The notes under the pieces were generated by a model. It saw only the letters and a program-made list of their open reading frames with translations, searched no databases and was not told the DNA's origin. Of a stretch of DNA of 64,000 nt, positions 48,396 through 58,063 are shown piece by piece (position 1 is the stretch's first letter; every line of letters begins with the position of its first letter). The stretch comes from Sporosarcina pasteurii (GTDB taxonomy: Bacteria; Bacillota; Bacilli; Bacillales_A; Planococcaceae): NCBI RefSeq assembly GCF_041295575.1, contig NZ_CP160452.1:434001-498000 (forward strand), written 5' to 3'. A program made the translations under genes and the position numbers.

Positions 48396-51362
48396 TTGAA
48401 AAATATTCGAATGTTTGTTGCTTTACTTCTTTTCGTATCAATGATTTTACCATCAGTAACTTTTGCGGATGAAATAAAATCTGATGAAATAGATATTGAA
48501 AAGAATGTCGAACTAGAGAGTGAAGATGGGACGGAACATTCTATTATGGAAGAATCCAATGGAGATGACCTGATAGAAAACGAAGAACTTCTTGAGGAAG
48601 AAGTGGAAAAAGATAGCAAACCTCTCGATAAAGAAGTAATAGACGATTCGATAGAAGAACAGTTGAATAACGAAAATAATATCGAATCCGAAAAGCCGAA
48701 AGAGGAGCTATTCGATGAGGAAATAGTAGTCGATGAAGATGTGGAGAATAAGGATAAAGAGGAAATCGAAGTCGAAGAGCAATCCGAAGATGAACTAGAG
48801 GCGGAAAATGTACTGATGAGTGTTAGTAGTACAATATCGGGCAGCGCAACAAGTCGTTTAGGACATTTTAGAAGTTCTACTGCTCGAATCTATAAAAACC
48901 TTGAAGATCAATCTAACTATTTCCAAGCGGGTTCTACATATACTAATACAGTCTATTATATTAAGAGACAAGCTAATCATAATGGCAATCTCTATTATTT
49001 AATTAGCTTAAATCCAAGCAGCACTGTAGGCGTGATTGGATGGGTAAATGCTAAAGACATGTCCACACATGCTCATGTCGGCGTCGATCGAACCGCAAAA
49101 ACGTATTATATTAAAGGTACGGGCAGTGCATATGCAAAGGCATGGGGAGGTAGTAAGGATTTAGTATACAAAAATCTATCTGATCTAGCAGGACAACAAT
49201 TCAAAATCAATCTAACCGAACGTGTTGGAAACAATATTTGGCATAGAGGTATTTTGAATGGAAAAACTGCATGGATTCATGAGGCATACCTTACCCAATC
49301 GATTGGAAGTGCGACAAGCCGATTAGGCCATTTAAGAAGTACAGATGCGCGTATTTATGATAGTTATTTGACATCCGAAAAGTACGTTACAGCAGGTACA
49401 ACTTACACGCATGAAGTCTACTATATTAAGAGGGAAGCCAAGTACAATGGAGAAACCTATTATTTAATTAGTAGAATGCCCAGCGCCACCCAAGGCGTTA
49501 TTGGATGGGTGAAATCAGCCGATATAAGTACCCATGCACATACAGGTGTCGATCGTACTTCTAAAACATTTTATGTGAAAGGCACGGGTATTGCATATGA
49601 CAAGGCTTGGGGGGGTAATAAAAATATCGTTTATGATGACTTGTCCAAGCTGAAAAACGAAGAATTTAAAGTGAATCTTACAGAACGTGTTGGAAATAAC
49701 ATTTGGTATCGAGGAACACTAAATGGAAAAACAGCGTGGCTACATTCAAGCTATGTAACGACGATAACAGAGAGTTCTACAAGTAGACTGGGCCATGTAA
49801 GAAGTTCATCTGTAAAAATTTATAAAACCCTTGGTAATAGTTCTACAGCATTCTCTGCAGGTACACAATATACGAATGCGGTCTATTATATTAAAAGGCA
49901 AGCAATTATTAACGGACAAACTTATTACTTATTAAGCGACCTGCCAAGTAGTGTAAATGGTGTATTAGGTTGGGCGAAAGCATCTGATTTATCTACCCAT
50001 GCACATGTAGGTGTAAGCAAGAAACCGGAAACTTATTACATTAAAGGAACAGGTAGTGCTTATAGTAGAGCATGGGGCGGATCTAAAGATTTAGTCTATG
50101 AGAACTTGTCACAATTCGCTAACCAACCATTCGAAATCGACTTAACTGAAAAGGTTGGTAATAATACTTGGTACCGTGGAGTATTGAATGGTAAACGTGC
50201 ATGGATACATGAAGCTTTTGTTACGGTAACAAATACTTACTATACTGTTTATGATATGACTTTAAACACAGCGTTAGATGTACAAATGACTAGGTCCCCT
50301 CAAACTGATAGATACCGAAACAAGAATGGATATGTCCATGCTACCTATGTGACGTCTGAACAATCTGCAGCGATAACAAGTAATGGAGTTAGATTGCGAA
50401 CTGCTCCACTTTTCGCAGATAATATTTCAGTTACTGTAAATAGTGGGACAAAGGTAGTTGTTTCAGAAGAAGTCACCGGAGATTTATATGCTGGAAGTAC
50501 AAAGTGGTATAAAGTTACTTATAATAATTCAACTTTGTACGTACATTCTTCTTTAGTAAACTTAAATACAACTACGTACAAAACTATCGGAGCAGTTAAT
50601 GTACGTGAAGAAGCCGATACAAATAGCCATATTTATACGACTCTAGCTAGAGGGGCTTCGGTAAATGTAGTAAACCTTAGTAATGGTTGGTACGAAATAA
50701 GATTAGGTGCTTGGAGAAATGCTAAGAGGGAAGATGTTGCGGAGTTCCTAAATCCTGACAATAATAATCAGTTTCAACATTTATTATTATCATCTAATGT
50801 AGGAGTTTCGGCATCTGAGCTTAATAAAGTTTTAGTAGGCAAAGGCGTATTGGAAGGTAAAGGTGAGGCATTTATTAAGGGTGGGCAAGCAAACTTAGTG
50901 AATGAGGTTTACCTAATATCACACGCATTACTGGAAACAGGACATGGAAAATCGCAATTGGCAACAGGAGTAGAAGTTGGTAAAAATTCCAGCGGTAATC
51001 CAGTGCTTGTTACAGCTAGTAACAGGGCTAGTTTAACAGATATTAAAAAAGTATATAATATGTTTGGCATTAGAGCTTACGATTCTTGTGCTCTATCATG
51101 TGGTGCTATCCATGCATATAATCAAGGATGGGATACAGTAGATAAAGCGATTATTGGCGGTTCTAAATTCATCGCTGAAGATTACATCCATAATCAATGG
51201 GGGCAAAACACCATATATAAAATGAGGTGGAATGTTATTTATCCACCTAAACAATATGCAACTGATATTGGTTGGGCTGCGAAGCAAACATATCAAATAA
51301 AAACAATGTATGATCAATTAACAAACCCTAATATTGTATTTGACATACCAGTATATAAATAA
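48396..51362 (+). CDS. GW-module N-acetylglucosaminidase autolysin (LytD/Atl-like)
   Basis: This 988-aa secreted autolysin has a signal peptide (1-25), a very acidic Glu/Asp-rich linker (26-140), three double GW modules (starting about 148, 302 and 459, each with TSRLGH(F/L/V)RS and KAWGGSK-type blocks), a bridging segment with YDMTLNTALDVQMTRSPQTD (about 612-652), one or two SH3b-like domains (662-772) and a C-terminal glucosaminidase domain (775-988). The catalytic Glu is probably Glu847 in HALLETGHGKSQLA. It should cut glycan strands while held to teichoic acids. The start is TTG after AAAAAGGAGGGTG. Confidence 0.87.
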   Translation: MKNIRMFVALLLFVSMILPSVTFADEIKSDEIDIEKNVELESEDGTEHSIMEESNGDDLIENEELLEEEVEKDSKPLDKEVIDDSIEEQLNNENNIESEKPKEELFDEEIVVDEDVENKDKEEIEVEEQSEDELEAENVLMSVSSTISGSATSRLGHFRSSTARIYKNLEDQSNYFQAGSTYTNTVYYIKRQANHNGNLYYLISLNPSSTVGVIGWVNAKDMSTHAHVGVDRTAKTYYIKGTGSAYAKAWGGSKDLVYKNLSDLAGQQFKINLTERVGNNIWHRGILNGKTAWIHEAYLTQSIGSATSRLGHLRSTDARIYDSYLTSEKYVTAGTTYTHEVYYIKREAKYNGETYYLISRMPSATQGVIGWVKSADISTHAHTGVDRTSKTFYVKGTGIAYDKAWGGNKNIVYDDLSKLKNEEFKVNLTERVGNNIWYRGTLNGKTAWLHSSYVTTITESSTSRLGHVRSSSVKIYKTLGNSSTAFSAGTQYTNAVYYIKRQAIINGQTYYLLSDLPSSVNGVLGWAKASDLSTHAHVGVSKKPETYYIKGTGSAYSRAWGGSKDLVYENLSQFANQPFEIDLTEKVGNNTWYRGVLNGKRAWIHEAFVTVTNTYYTVYDMTLNTALDVQMTRSPQTDRYRNKNGYVHATYVTSEQSAAITSNGVRLRTAPLFADNISVTVNSGTKVVVSEEVTGDLYAGSTKWYKVTYNNSTLYVHSSLVNLNTTTYKTIGAVNVREEADTNSHIYTTLARGASVNVVNLSNGWYEIRLGAWRNAKREDVAEFLNPDNNNQFQHLLLSSNVGVSASELNKVLVGKGVLEGKGEAFIKGGQANLVNEVYLISHALLETGHGKSQLATGVEVGKNSSGNPVLVTASNRASLTDIKKVYNMFGIRAYDSCALSCGAIHAYNQGWDTVDKAIIGGSKFIAEDYIHNQWGQNTIYKMRWNVIYPPKQYATDIGWAAKQTYQIKTMYDQLTNPNIVFDIPVYK

Positions 51363-51377
51363 AATCATACTTTTATA

Positions 51378-51421
51378 CCTTAGTTATTTAGGAATTACTC
51401 CTATATAACTAAGGTTTTTTT
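51378..51421 (+). terminator. Terminator after the glucosaminidase gene
   Basis: Stem CCTTAGTTAT / ATAACTAAGG, with an inner TAGGA/TCCTA extension, and seven T residues. Confidence 0.9.
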
Positions 51422-51551
51422 GTATTCACAATAGTGAAGAGGATTCTTCTTTTTAAAATATTTGCAGGCGTTAAGAAATAGGTTGACATAGTATGATGGA
51501 AAATACAGATCTAGTGAACTATGGTTTATATTAAGTATAAAGCGAATATTG

Positions 51552-52186
51552 TTGAAAGTGATTTAAGTTAGGGGCTTTAGTTATTTTTTCTGTAATTTTA
51601 TCAACATCGGCATACGCAGTTGGAAGCTTGGAGAAATGGTGAATTCACTCTGAACATAAAAGAAATTACACCACGCCAATCATTGATGGGAACACCAAGA
51701 AGTTATCCTAATGTAAATAATTACATACACTCAAATGGATTTTCAGTTGTAAACGTGAAGTACAATCATGAAAATATTTTCACGAAATTCAATTACCGTG
51801 GTGGATTTGGAAACGTTGAGGGCGTTGTAGCACACGAGACAGCTTATAATAACTCGAATATTTCTGGTGAAATTGCGTATATGTCAAGAAATCACACAAA
51901 CGCATTTGTACATGCATTTGTAGATCATTCTCAAATTATTGAAATTCATCCGCCAGAGTTTGGTGCATGGGGTGGAGCCAAAAAATCAAGCATTAATGTT
52001 CACTTAACAGAAAAAGTTGGAAATAATATTTGGTATCGTGGAACTTTGAATGGTAAAACAGTGTGGATTCATAAATCATACTTGAAATATATCATGCTTA
52101 ATAAATATATGACAAGAAGCATACCTACTCGCTCGGAGGAAATGGTATGCTTCTTATTATTTACTTACGATATCTATACAAACTGA
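51552..52186 (+). pseudogene. Remnant of a GW-module amidase (AmiE/Atl-like)
   Basis: A broken autolysin gene. A signal-peptide core (LGALVIFSVILSTSAYA) is readable at 51565-51618 in one frame without a start codon in frame; a possible TTG AAA start lies in another frame at 51552. The mature part is in a third frame from 51620 and shows an amidase-2 N-terminal half (VEGVVAHETAYNNSNISGEI, NAFVHAFVDHSQIIEIHPPE, GAWGGA). It then jumps straight to the last third of a GW module (VHLTEKVGNNIWYRGTL, WIHKSYL), so the second half of the catalytic domain is gone. The natural GW stop is also lost and the frame runs on through a terminator. Confidence 0.82.
52114..52162 (+). terminator. Terminator hairpin within the amidase remnant's tail
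   Basis: A perfect 12-bp stem AAGAAGCATACC / GGTATGCTTCTT with an 18-base loop, then ATTATTTAC. Being inside the run-on reading frame, it indicates where the original gene ended. Confidence 0.7.
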
Positions 52187-52402
52187 TAGTTTATTAGTGA
52201 TTAATATTAAAGGAGAGCATCACGTTATCGGCTAGAGAAAAAAGAAACATTAACCTTTTTAGGGATGCGCGAAATGATTACCAGTTTAAAAATCTCTCGA
52301 AATAGTATATAATGAAACTCGGTAACAATTACGTTAACTTATTGAACACTGGATAAAATAAATATTAAATTAAAATATATACTATTATTGGAGGTATTCT
52401 TT

Positions 52403-52801
52403 ATGAGAAAGGTAATCACGTACGGTACGTTTGATTTGCTGCACTCAGGACATATAAATATTTTAAGACGTGCAAAGGATTTAGGAGATTATCTAATTGT
52501 TGCAATTTCATCTGACGAATTTAATGCGCTAAAAGGAAAGCAGGCTTACTATAGTTTCGAACAACGCAAGTTGATTTTAGAAGCAATTCGATATGTGGAT
52601 GAAGTGATTCCGGAGCATACTTGGGAACAAAAGGTGCAAGACGTTCAAAATCATGACGTAGATGTATTTGTGATGGGCGATGACTGGGAAGGTAAATTTG
52701 ATTTCTTATCAGACTACTGTGAAGTTGTCTATCTGCCAAGAACTGTGGGGATCTCCACTACAAAAATCAAAGAAGACTTAAAAGAAGTTTTGGCTAAATA
52801 A
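52403..52801 (+). CDS. tagD: Glycerol-3-phosphate cytidylyltransferase
   Basis: TagD (132 aa) makes CDP-glycerol from CTP and glycerol-3-phosphate in the cytoplasm, the donor for the TagB/TagF enzymes around it. The nucleotidyltransferase motifs are present: VITYGTFDLLHSGHINILRR with the HxGH-type block, and GISTTKIKEDL near the C-terminus. ATG 52403 is used because TGGAGGT lies eight bases upstream and the product has the family length (B. subtilis 129 aa); an earlier in-frame ATG at 52388 precedes that site. A terminator follows. Confidence 0.95.
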   Translation: MRKVITYGTFDLLHSGHINILRRAKDLGDYLIVAISSDEFNALKGKQAYYSFEQRKLILEAIRYVDEVIPEHTWEQKVQDVQNHDVDVFVMGDDWEGKFDFLSDYCEVVYLPRTVGISTTKIKEDLKEVLAK

Positions 52802-52814
52802 AAAGCATGTATAT

Positions 52815-52850
52815 TCCCGTACCTATTCCGTTAAAGGTACGGGCTATTTG
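52815..52850 (+). terminator. Terminator after tagD
   Basis: Stem CCCGTACCT / AGGTACGGG with a 10-base loop, followed by CTATTTGTTTT. Confidence 0.75.
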
Positions 52851-52922
52851 TTTTGTATAAAGTAGAATGTGATATACTTTGAAAGAGTCAAGTAAGATTT
52901 TGATTGAATCGAGGGGACGTGC

Positions 52923-54101
52923 ATGTTGGCGAAGATCAAATCACATAAATTATTTTTAGTGATTTTTAAAGTAGTATTCACAGTAATTGGCCTTCTGCCT
53001 AAAAAGAAAAAGTTAATGATTTTTGAAAGCTTTCACGGCAAGCAATATAGCGACAGTCCGCGGGCGATTTATGAGTATATGAAAAAGCATTATCCCGATT
53101 ACGAGTTGCTTTGGAGCATTGACAAAAGAAGCACCCCACTTTTCCAAGACTTCAAAGTACCTCATATCCAACGATTTACGCCTGTTTGGTTTTTAATGAA
53201 GCCGAGAGCGAAATATTGGATTAATAATGTTAGAACGCCCGGGTGGATGCCTAAACCAAGAGGCACTGTTTATGTCCAAACGTGGCATGGCACACCTTTG
53301 AAAAAATTGGGACTTGATATTGAAGAAGTGCATATGCCGGGAACGGAAACAAATACGTATCGCAATAATATTTTAACGGAATCCGCAAATTGGTCTTATT
53401 TAGTTTCTCCCAATCAATACTCAACAGAAATATTCAAAAGTGCTTTCGGATATAAAGGTGATATCGTTGAAAGCGGCTATCCAAGAAACGATATTCTTTA
53501 CAATGCAACACCTGAAAAAGTGAAGGCGGTTAAAAGTAAATTAGAAATTCCTTTAGATAAAAAAGTCGTTTTATATGCACCAACATGGAGAGACGATGAT
53601 TTTTATGCGAAAGGGCAATATAAATTTAGTTTTCAATTTGATTTGGAAAGAATGAAAGAACAATTTGGCGACGAATTCGTTCTATTAACAAGGATGCATT
53701 ATTTAGTTGCGGAAAGTTTTGATTTCACAGCGTATGAAGGATTTGTGAAAGATGTATCCGTATATCCGGATATCGCAGAACTCTATTTAATAAGCGATCT
53801 GCTCATCACGGATTATTCATCAGTCTTTTTTGATTATGCAAATTTAGAACGTCCTATTATTTTCTATATGTATGACCTAGAAGATTACCGTGATCGACTC
53901 AGAGGTTTTTATTTTGACATCGAGCAAGAGGCGCCGGGACCAATTGTAATGGACGAGGCATCACTTTTTAATGCAATTGAACAAGCTTTAAGAAATGGGC
54001 ATGGGTCAACCGCTGCGTTTCAAGATTTTTATCAACGTTTCTGTTATATTGAAGATGGCCATTCGACTGAGAGGCTTATCAATAAAATTTTAAAAGAATA
54101 A
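52923..54101 (+). CDS. CDP-glycerol glycerophosphotransferase, TagF-like catalytic domain only
   Basis: This 392-aa enzyme consists of an N-terminal hydrophobic/basic membrane-associating stretch (LFLVIFKVVFTVIGLLPKKKK) and a Glyphos_transf domain. It shares long near-identical blocks with the C-terminal half of the 816-aa protein at 44148 (FESFHGKQYSDSPRAIYEYM; VQTWHGTPLKKLGLDIEEVH; APTWRDDDFYAKGQYKFSF; RMHYLVAESFDF). It should add glycerol phosphate units to the wall teichoic acid chain. It lies 20 bases before tagG and is probably co-transcribed with tagG and tagH, so product and exporter are expressed together. TagF versus a primase-type role cannot be settled by sequence. Confidence 0.8.
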   Translation: MLAKIKSHKLFLVIFKVVFTVIGLLPKKKKLMIFESFHGKQYSDSPRAIYEYMKKHYPDYELLWSIDKRSTPLFQDFKVPHIQRFTPVWFLMKPRAKYWINNVRTPGWMPKPRGTVYVQTWHGTPLKKLGLDIEEVHMPGTETNTYRNNILTESANWSYLVSPNQYSTEIFKSAFGYKGDIVESGYPRNDILYNATPEKVKAVKSKLEIPLDKKVVLYAPTWRDDDFYAKGQYKFSFQFDLERMKEQFGDEFVLLTRMHYLVAESFDFTAYEGFVKDVSVYPDIAELYLISDLLITDYSSVFFDYANLERPIIFYMYDLEDYRDRLRGFYFDIEQEAPGPIVMDEASLFNAIEQALRNGHGSTAAFQDFYQRFCYIEDGHSTERLINKILKE

Positions 54102-54121
54102 AAAGCAAGTGAGGAACATAT

Positions 54122-54928
54122 ATGAGATCTTCAATCGTTGTATTGAAAGAACAAATAAAACAATTTCATCTCGTTCGCAGACTTTCTGTTTATGAAATTA
54201 AAAGTCAAACGAGTGGAAACTATCTAGGGGCAGCTTGGGAAATCATAAATCCAGCTATCCAAATTATGATTTATTGGTTCGTTTTCGGCTTTGGAATCCG
54301 GCAACGTGCACCGATTGGGGATGTTGAATATTTCCAATGGTTATTTGCTGGAATCCTTGTCTGGTTTTTTATTAACCAAGGTGTCATGAAAGCGACACGC
54401 TCTATCTATACAAAAATTAGAATGCTGGCGAAGATGAATTTCCCGATGAGCGTCATTCCTAATTATGTCGTCATCTCACAATTTTACCCGCACCTTATTT
54501 TGTTGGGGATAGGAATTATTATCTTACAATTTATGGGGTATCCCGTTTCGATTTATTATTTACAATTGCCGCTTTACATGGCAGCGACAATTGCGTTATT
54601 ATTTAGCATTACACTAATAACTTCAACGCTCGCAACGATTGTGCGCGACGTGCAAATGATGCTGCAAGCGATGATGAGAATGTTGTTATATTTATCGCCG
54701 ATTTTATGGCCGCCCACATTGTTGCCCGAAAGTTGGCAAACATGGTTGAAGTTAAATCCTTTCTATTACATTGTAGAAGGATATCGAAACACATTGTTGG
54801 GACAAGGCTGGTATTTCCTTGAAAATCCAATGTACACACTTTACTTCTGTGGATTAGTAATTGTGTTGTTTATGATAGGTGCTTATTTGCATGTAAAGTT
54901 CAGAAGTCAGTTTATCGACTTTCTGTAA
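54122..54928 (+). CDS. tagG: Wall teichoic acid ABC exporter, permease
   Basis: TagG (268 aa) is the membrane half of the TagGH exporter that flips undecaprenyl-linked teichoic acid. It belongs to the ABC-2 polysaccharide family; an N-terminal segment EIKSQTSGNYLGAAWEIINP is followed by six spans (for example IQIMIYWFVFGFGIR and LYFCGLVIVLFMIGAYLHV) and the conserved LSPILWPPTLLPE loop with LNPFYYIVEGYRNTLL. AGTGAGGAACATAT precedes the ATG. tagH follows after 18 bases. Confidence 0.93.
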   Translation: MRSSIVVLKEQIKQFHLVRRLSVYEIKSQTSGNYLGAAWEIINPAIQIMIYWFVFGFGIRQRAPIGDVEYFQWLFAGILVWFFINQGVMKATRSIYTKIRMLAKMNFPMSVIPNYVVISQFYPHLILLGIGIIILQFMGYPVSIYYLQLPLYMAATIALLFSITLITSTLATIVRDVQMMLQAMMRMLLYLSPILWPPTLLPESWQTWLKLNPFYYIVEGYRNTLLGQGWYFLENPMYTLYFCGLVIVLFMIGAYLHVKFRSQFIDFL

Positions 54929-54946
54929 GTATGGAAGTGAAAATTT

Positions 54947-55741
54947 ATGTCGAATTCAGTTGAAGTACAAAATGTTTATAAAAAATATAAATTATTCAAA
55001 GGTAAGTCGGAGCGCATTCTCGACTTACTTCTTCCGCATAAAGAGTATGGAGAAGCTTTTTACGCATTAAAAGATGTTTCAATAGAAGTTAAAGAAGGGG
55101 ATATCGTCGGTTTTGTAGGCGTAAACGGGTCAGGAAAGTCAACGCTTGCAAACATTATCGCTGGTATCGTTCCATCGACTTCTGGTTCAGTAAAAACCAA
55201 TGGCGATGTCGCGTTAATTGCAGTAAACGCAGGGCTTGATAATAAGCTCACAGGCCGTGAAAATATTGAACTTAAACTATTAATGCTCGGCTTTTCTAAA
55301 AAAGAAATTTTATTAATGGAAGATGAAATTATTGAGTTTGCGGAACTTGAAAAGTTTATCGACCAGCCAGTAAAGTCCTACTCAAGCGGAATGCGGTCGA
55401 GACTTGGATTTTCCATTTCGGTTAGAGTAGATCCAGATATTTTAATTATTGACGAAGCGCTATCCGTTGGGGATAAAGCTTTCGCTGAAAAAAGCTTGGC
55501 GAAAATGCACGAGTTTAAAGAGCGTGGGAAGACGATGTTTTTCGTCAGCCACTCGTTATCACAAATGAAGCAGTTTTGTGATAAGGTCTTATGGCTTGAG
55601 TATGGTGAAGTAAAAGAATTTGGTGAAGCCGCTACAGTTCTAAAAAACTACGATGATTTTTTGAAGAAATATTCGAAGATGAGTAAAGCGGAGAAAAAGA
55701 AGTATCGTGATGAAGCGATGGATAGAAGAAATGTTAAATAA
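54947..55741 (+). CDS. tagH: Wall teichoic acid ABC exporter, ATPase
   Basis: TagH (264 aa) powers the exporter. Walker A GVNGSGKST, the signature YSSGMRSRLGFS, Walker B ILIIDEALSVGD and the switch His in FFVSHSLSQMK are all intact. It is about half the length of B. subtilis TagH, which carries a long C-terminal extracytoplasmic extension; here only the nucleotide-binding domain and a Lys-rich tail are present, like Staphylococcus TarH. It is paired with tagG. Confidence 0.94.
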   Translation: MSNSVEVQNVYKKYKLFKGKSERILDLLLPHKEYGEAFYALKDVSIEVKEGDIVGFVGVNGSGKSTLANIIAGIVPSTSGSVKTNGDVALIAVNAGLDNKLTGRENIELKLLMLGFSKKEILLMEDEIIEFAELEKFIDQPVKSYSSGMRSRLGFSISVRVDPDILIIDEALSVGDKAFAEKSLAKMHEFKERGKTMFFVSHSLSQMKQFCDKVLWLEYGEVKEFGEAATVLKNYDDFLKKYSKMSKAEKKKYRDEAMDRRNVK

Positions 55742-55779
55742 AAAAGCAGGTTCGGAAAAATTCCGAACCTGCTTTTTTA
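55741..55779. terminator. Bidirectional terminator between tagH and tagA
   Basis: A perfect stem with arms AAAAAGCAGGTTCGGAA / TTCCGAACCTGCTTTTT and a 3-base loop; T-runs form on both strands, serving tagH (+) and tagA (-). Confidence 0.92.
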
Positions 55780-56508
55780 TTTCTTTCTAGCTCGTGTTTT
55801 TAACACCTCTACCAAAAACACCGGAATCTTCATCATCCGCTTCGCCCGCGTAGGTTGCGTAATAAGGCGGTATAACCATTCAAGGTTATTGTTCGTCCAA
55901 AACTTCGGTGCACGTTTGAGGGTCCCAGAAAGGACGTCAAAACTCCCGCCCACCCCTACAAGAACTGCATTTGGAAATTGAGCCCTATAAGTAGCAATCC
56001 ATTGCTCTTGTAATGGGGCCCCCATTGCAACGAATATAAAATCTGGATTAGTGGCGGCAATCTTATCAGCAGCTTCCTGTCCTTTCGAGGAATACCCATC
56101 CATCGTACCGGCCATTTGTAAGCCTGGGTACTGTGAAAAAGCTTTTTCGGCAGCTTTCCCTGCAATTCCCGGTTTAGCCCCGTAGAAGTACACACGCTTC
56201 TCAGCAGCGCGTGCATATGCTAATAAATCATGTAATAGCTCATATCCCGGTATTTTTTCCTCTAGTGGCTGTTTTAATAGCTTGGATGCAATGATGACAC
56301 CAATGCCATCGGGTAAGACATAATCCGCATTTAATACAGCGGCTTGATAGTCCTTCGATTCCTTCGTCAACATAATGATTTCTGGATTTGCCGTTACGAT
56401 AAATAAATTTCCTGTTGAATCTTTAAAGTGTTCCTCAATTTTATGTAGAAACTTTTCTTTACGTATATTTGAAATTGGAATATTTAATATATTGATTTTT
56501 TCAACCAT
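55777..56508 (-). CDS. tagA: N-acetylglucosaminyl-diphosphoundecaprenol ManNAc transferase
   Basis: TagA (243 aa, GT26/WecG family) adds ManNAc to GlcNAc-PP-undecaprenol, the second step in building the wall teichoic acid linkage unit at the inner membrane face. Family blocks are NADYVLPDGIGVI (with the proposed catalytic Asp), KRVYFYGAKPGIAGKAAE, FVAMGAPLQEQWI and GVGGSFDVLSGTLKRAP. The C-terminal basic tail (KTRARKK) fits membrane association. It is convergent with tagGH. TagB acts next; its homologue is encoded at 37648-38805. Confidence 0.93.
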   Translation of the reverse strand: MVEKINILNIPISNIRKEKFLHKIEEHFKDSTGNLFIVTANPEIIMLTKESKDYQAAVLNADYVLPDGIGVIIASKLLKQPLEEKIPGYELLHDLLAYARAAEKRVYFYGAKPGIAGKAAEKAFSQYPGLQMAGTMDGYSSKGQEAADKIAATNPDFIFVAMGAPLQEQWIATYRAQFPNAVLVGVGGSFDVLSGTLKRAPKFWTNNNLEWLYRLITQPTRAKRMMKIPVFLVEVLKTRARKK

Positions 56509-56770
56509 TGCAAAGCTCCTTGATTACGTGTCGTCTATTGTTAGTTATACCACAAAATTGGGTAGATAGCTTTTGTAAAGCAAGTGGTTTGTAATCAAAC
56601 AGTAATATTTGTCTGAAATGTAAAAACGCGCTCGAAACTTCTTTATTTAAATCAAGAAATTAGCTAATAAAACTTCACAATCTGCTATAATAAAGCAATA
56701 ATCGTGAAACAAATCGGGCTGGGAATCCGTTATATCTAGTAATTGAATTAAGTGTAAATGGGGTGGGGAT

Positions 56771-58063
56771 GTGGCTAGTAACCGTAAACGTTTACTGTTA
56801 TCTAGTTTTTTTCTTATCGCTGTAGTCATTATTTTTGTCGTTCTTTATTTTCAGTTTAAGAAACCTAGTGTATTTGAGGCGCAATTAAACCGAGTGCAAT
56901 TTGCAACAAAATCTTCTAATGATATGTCAGTGGCGATTGTTTTACCTGAAGAGGTTAAAGAAGTTAAAGAAGTTGAAGAAGTCGAGGAAACCGAGGTAGA
57001 AGAACCTCCTGCCGAAGAGGAAGAGATTGGCACGATAGTCCAGATTGTCGAGAAATCGGAAGTCCCGATAGCGCCAGAAAAAGACATTGCGATGGCGATC
57101 GCGAATGCGAAGATGTATGTGTATACAATCGATACGGACTTGGAGCAAGGGTCTGGCTTTTTATTTAACAATCAGGGGGATATTGTCACGAATGCCCATG
57201 TTGCGAAAGATGCGACTTATGTCGTTGTGACGAATAGTGATGGACAGCAATTTACTGGACATGTCGTTGGGATCTCTGACCGTGTCGATATTGCGTTAAT
57301 TCGCGTTCCTGAGCTGGCGGGGAAAGAGCCGATGGAGATGGAACTGTCAAAAGTTGAATCGGGAAGAAGTGTATTTGCTTTAGGAAGTCCGGAGAATATC
57401 GCGAACACTTCATCCGAAGGGAAAATTTTAAGTGTCGGTAAAAGTTTTTTCGATGAGTATGCGTATACGGACTTATATGAAATGGATGCCTTAATTAAAA
57501 GAGGATCAAGTGGTGGGCCATTGATTGATGCAGAAACGGAACGGATTTTGGGGATTAATTCAATTATTCTAGAAGATAATCCGAAAATTGGCTATGCAAT
57601 TCCTATTTATACAGTCATGAATCAGTTAAATGAATGGGCTGCGAACGCGAAGCTTGAAATCGAAGTCGTGGAAGAAGAGTGGAATCATTTGGATGCCGCG
57701 TATTTTGATGAAGCATTATTAACAAGCTTTATCGAGAACTATTATGAATTGCTTCCGTACTCATTAAATGATCGTACGTTAACGTATTATCGTAGTTATT
57801 TACGACCTGGCAGTCAAGCGGAAGGTGAAGGGATTAAACTCATTAATGAATATGCAGCAGATGAACGGGTATTTGATGCAGTGAAAGCCTCTGTTGAAAC
57901 GGTAGAAATTGGTGATGATGAGGCGGAGATTATTGCGAATGCGACATTTGTTTATCATAATGAAGTAAGTGATGAAGTATATGAAATTACCCATGAAGCA
58001 ATGTATACGGTCATCATTGATGAGTATGGAGACTATCAAATTACAAATATCGTTACAAAGTAA
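56771..58063 (+). CDS. Membrane-anchored trypsin-like serine protease with NTF2-like tail
   Basis: This 430-aa protein has an N-terminal transmembrane anchor (LLLSSFFLIAVVIIFVVLYF), a Glu/Val-rich linker, and an S1C-type protease domain with the triad His143 (NAHVA), Asp173 (VDIALIRV) and Ser247 (GSSGGPLI). No PDZ domain is present, unlike HtrA. The C-terminal about 110 residues (FIENYYELLPYSLNDRTLTY through YTVIIDEYGDYQITNIV) resemble the NTF2-like domain of TcaA-type surface proteins. It is probably an extracytoplasmic envelope protease; its substrate is unknown. The start is GTG with a weak G-rich site upstream. Confidence 0.78.
   Translation: MASNRKRLLLSSFFLIAVVIIFVVLYFQFKKPSVFEAQLNRVQFATKSSNDMSVAIVLPEEVKEVKEVEEVEETEVEEPPAEEEEIGTIVQIVEKSEVPIAPEKDIAMAIANAKMYVYTIDTDLEQGSGFLFNNQGDIVTNAHVAKDATYVVVTNSDGQQFTGHVVGISDRVDIALIRVPELAGKEPMEMELSKVESGRSVFALGSPENIANTSSEGKILSVGKSFFDEYAYTDLYEMDALIKRGSSGGPLIDAETERILGINSIILEDNPKIGYAIPIYTVMNQLNEWAANAKLEIEVVEEEWNHLDAAYFDEALLTSFIENYYELLPYSLNDRTLTYYRSYLRPGSQAEGEGIKLINEYAADERVFDAVKASVETVEIGDDEAEIIANATFVYHNEVSDEVYEITHEAMYTVIIDEYGDYQITNIVTK

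Noticed and set aside
56851..57171. Minus-strand ORF of 106 codons opposite the serine protease linker
   Set aside because: It mirrors the Glu/Val-rich low-complexity linker of the plus-strand gene and is Ser/Thr-rich as expected for an antisense shadow.
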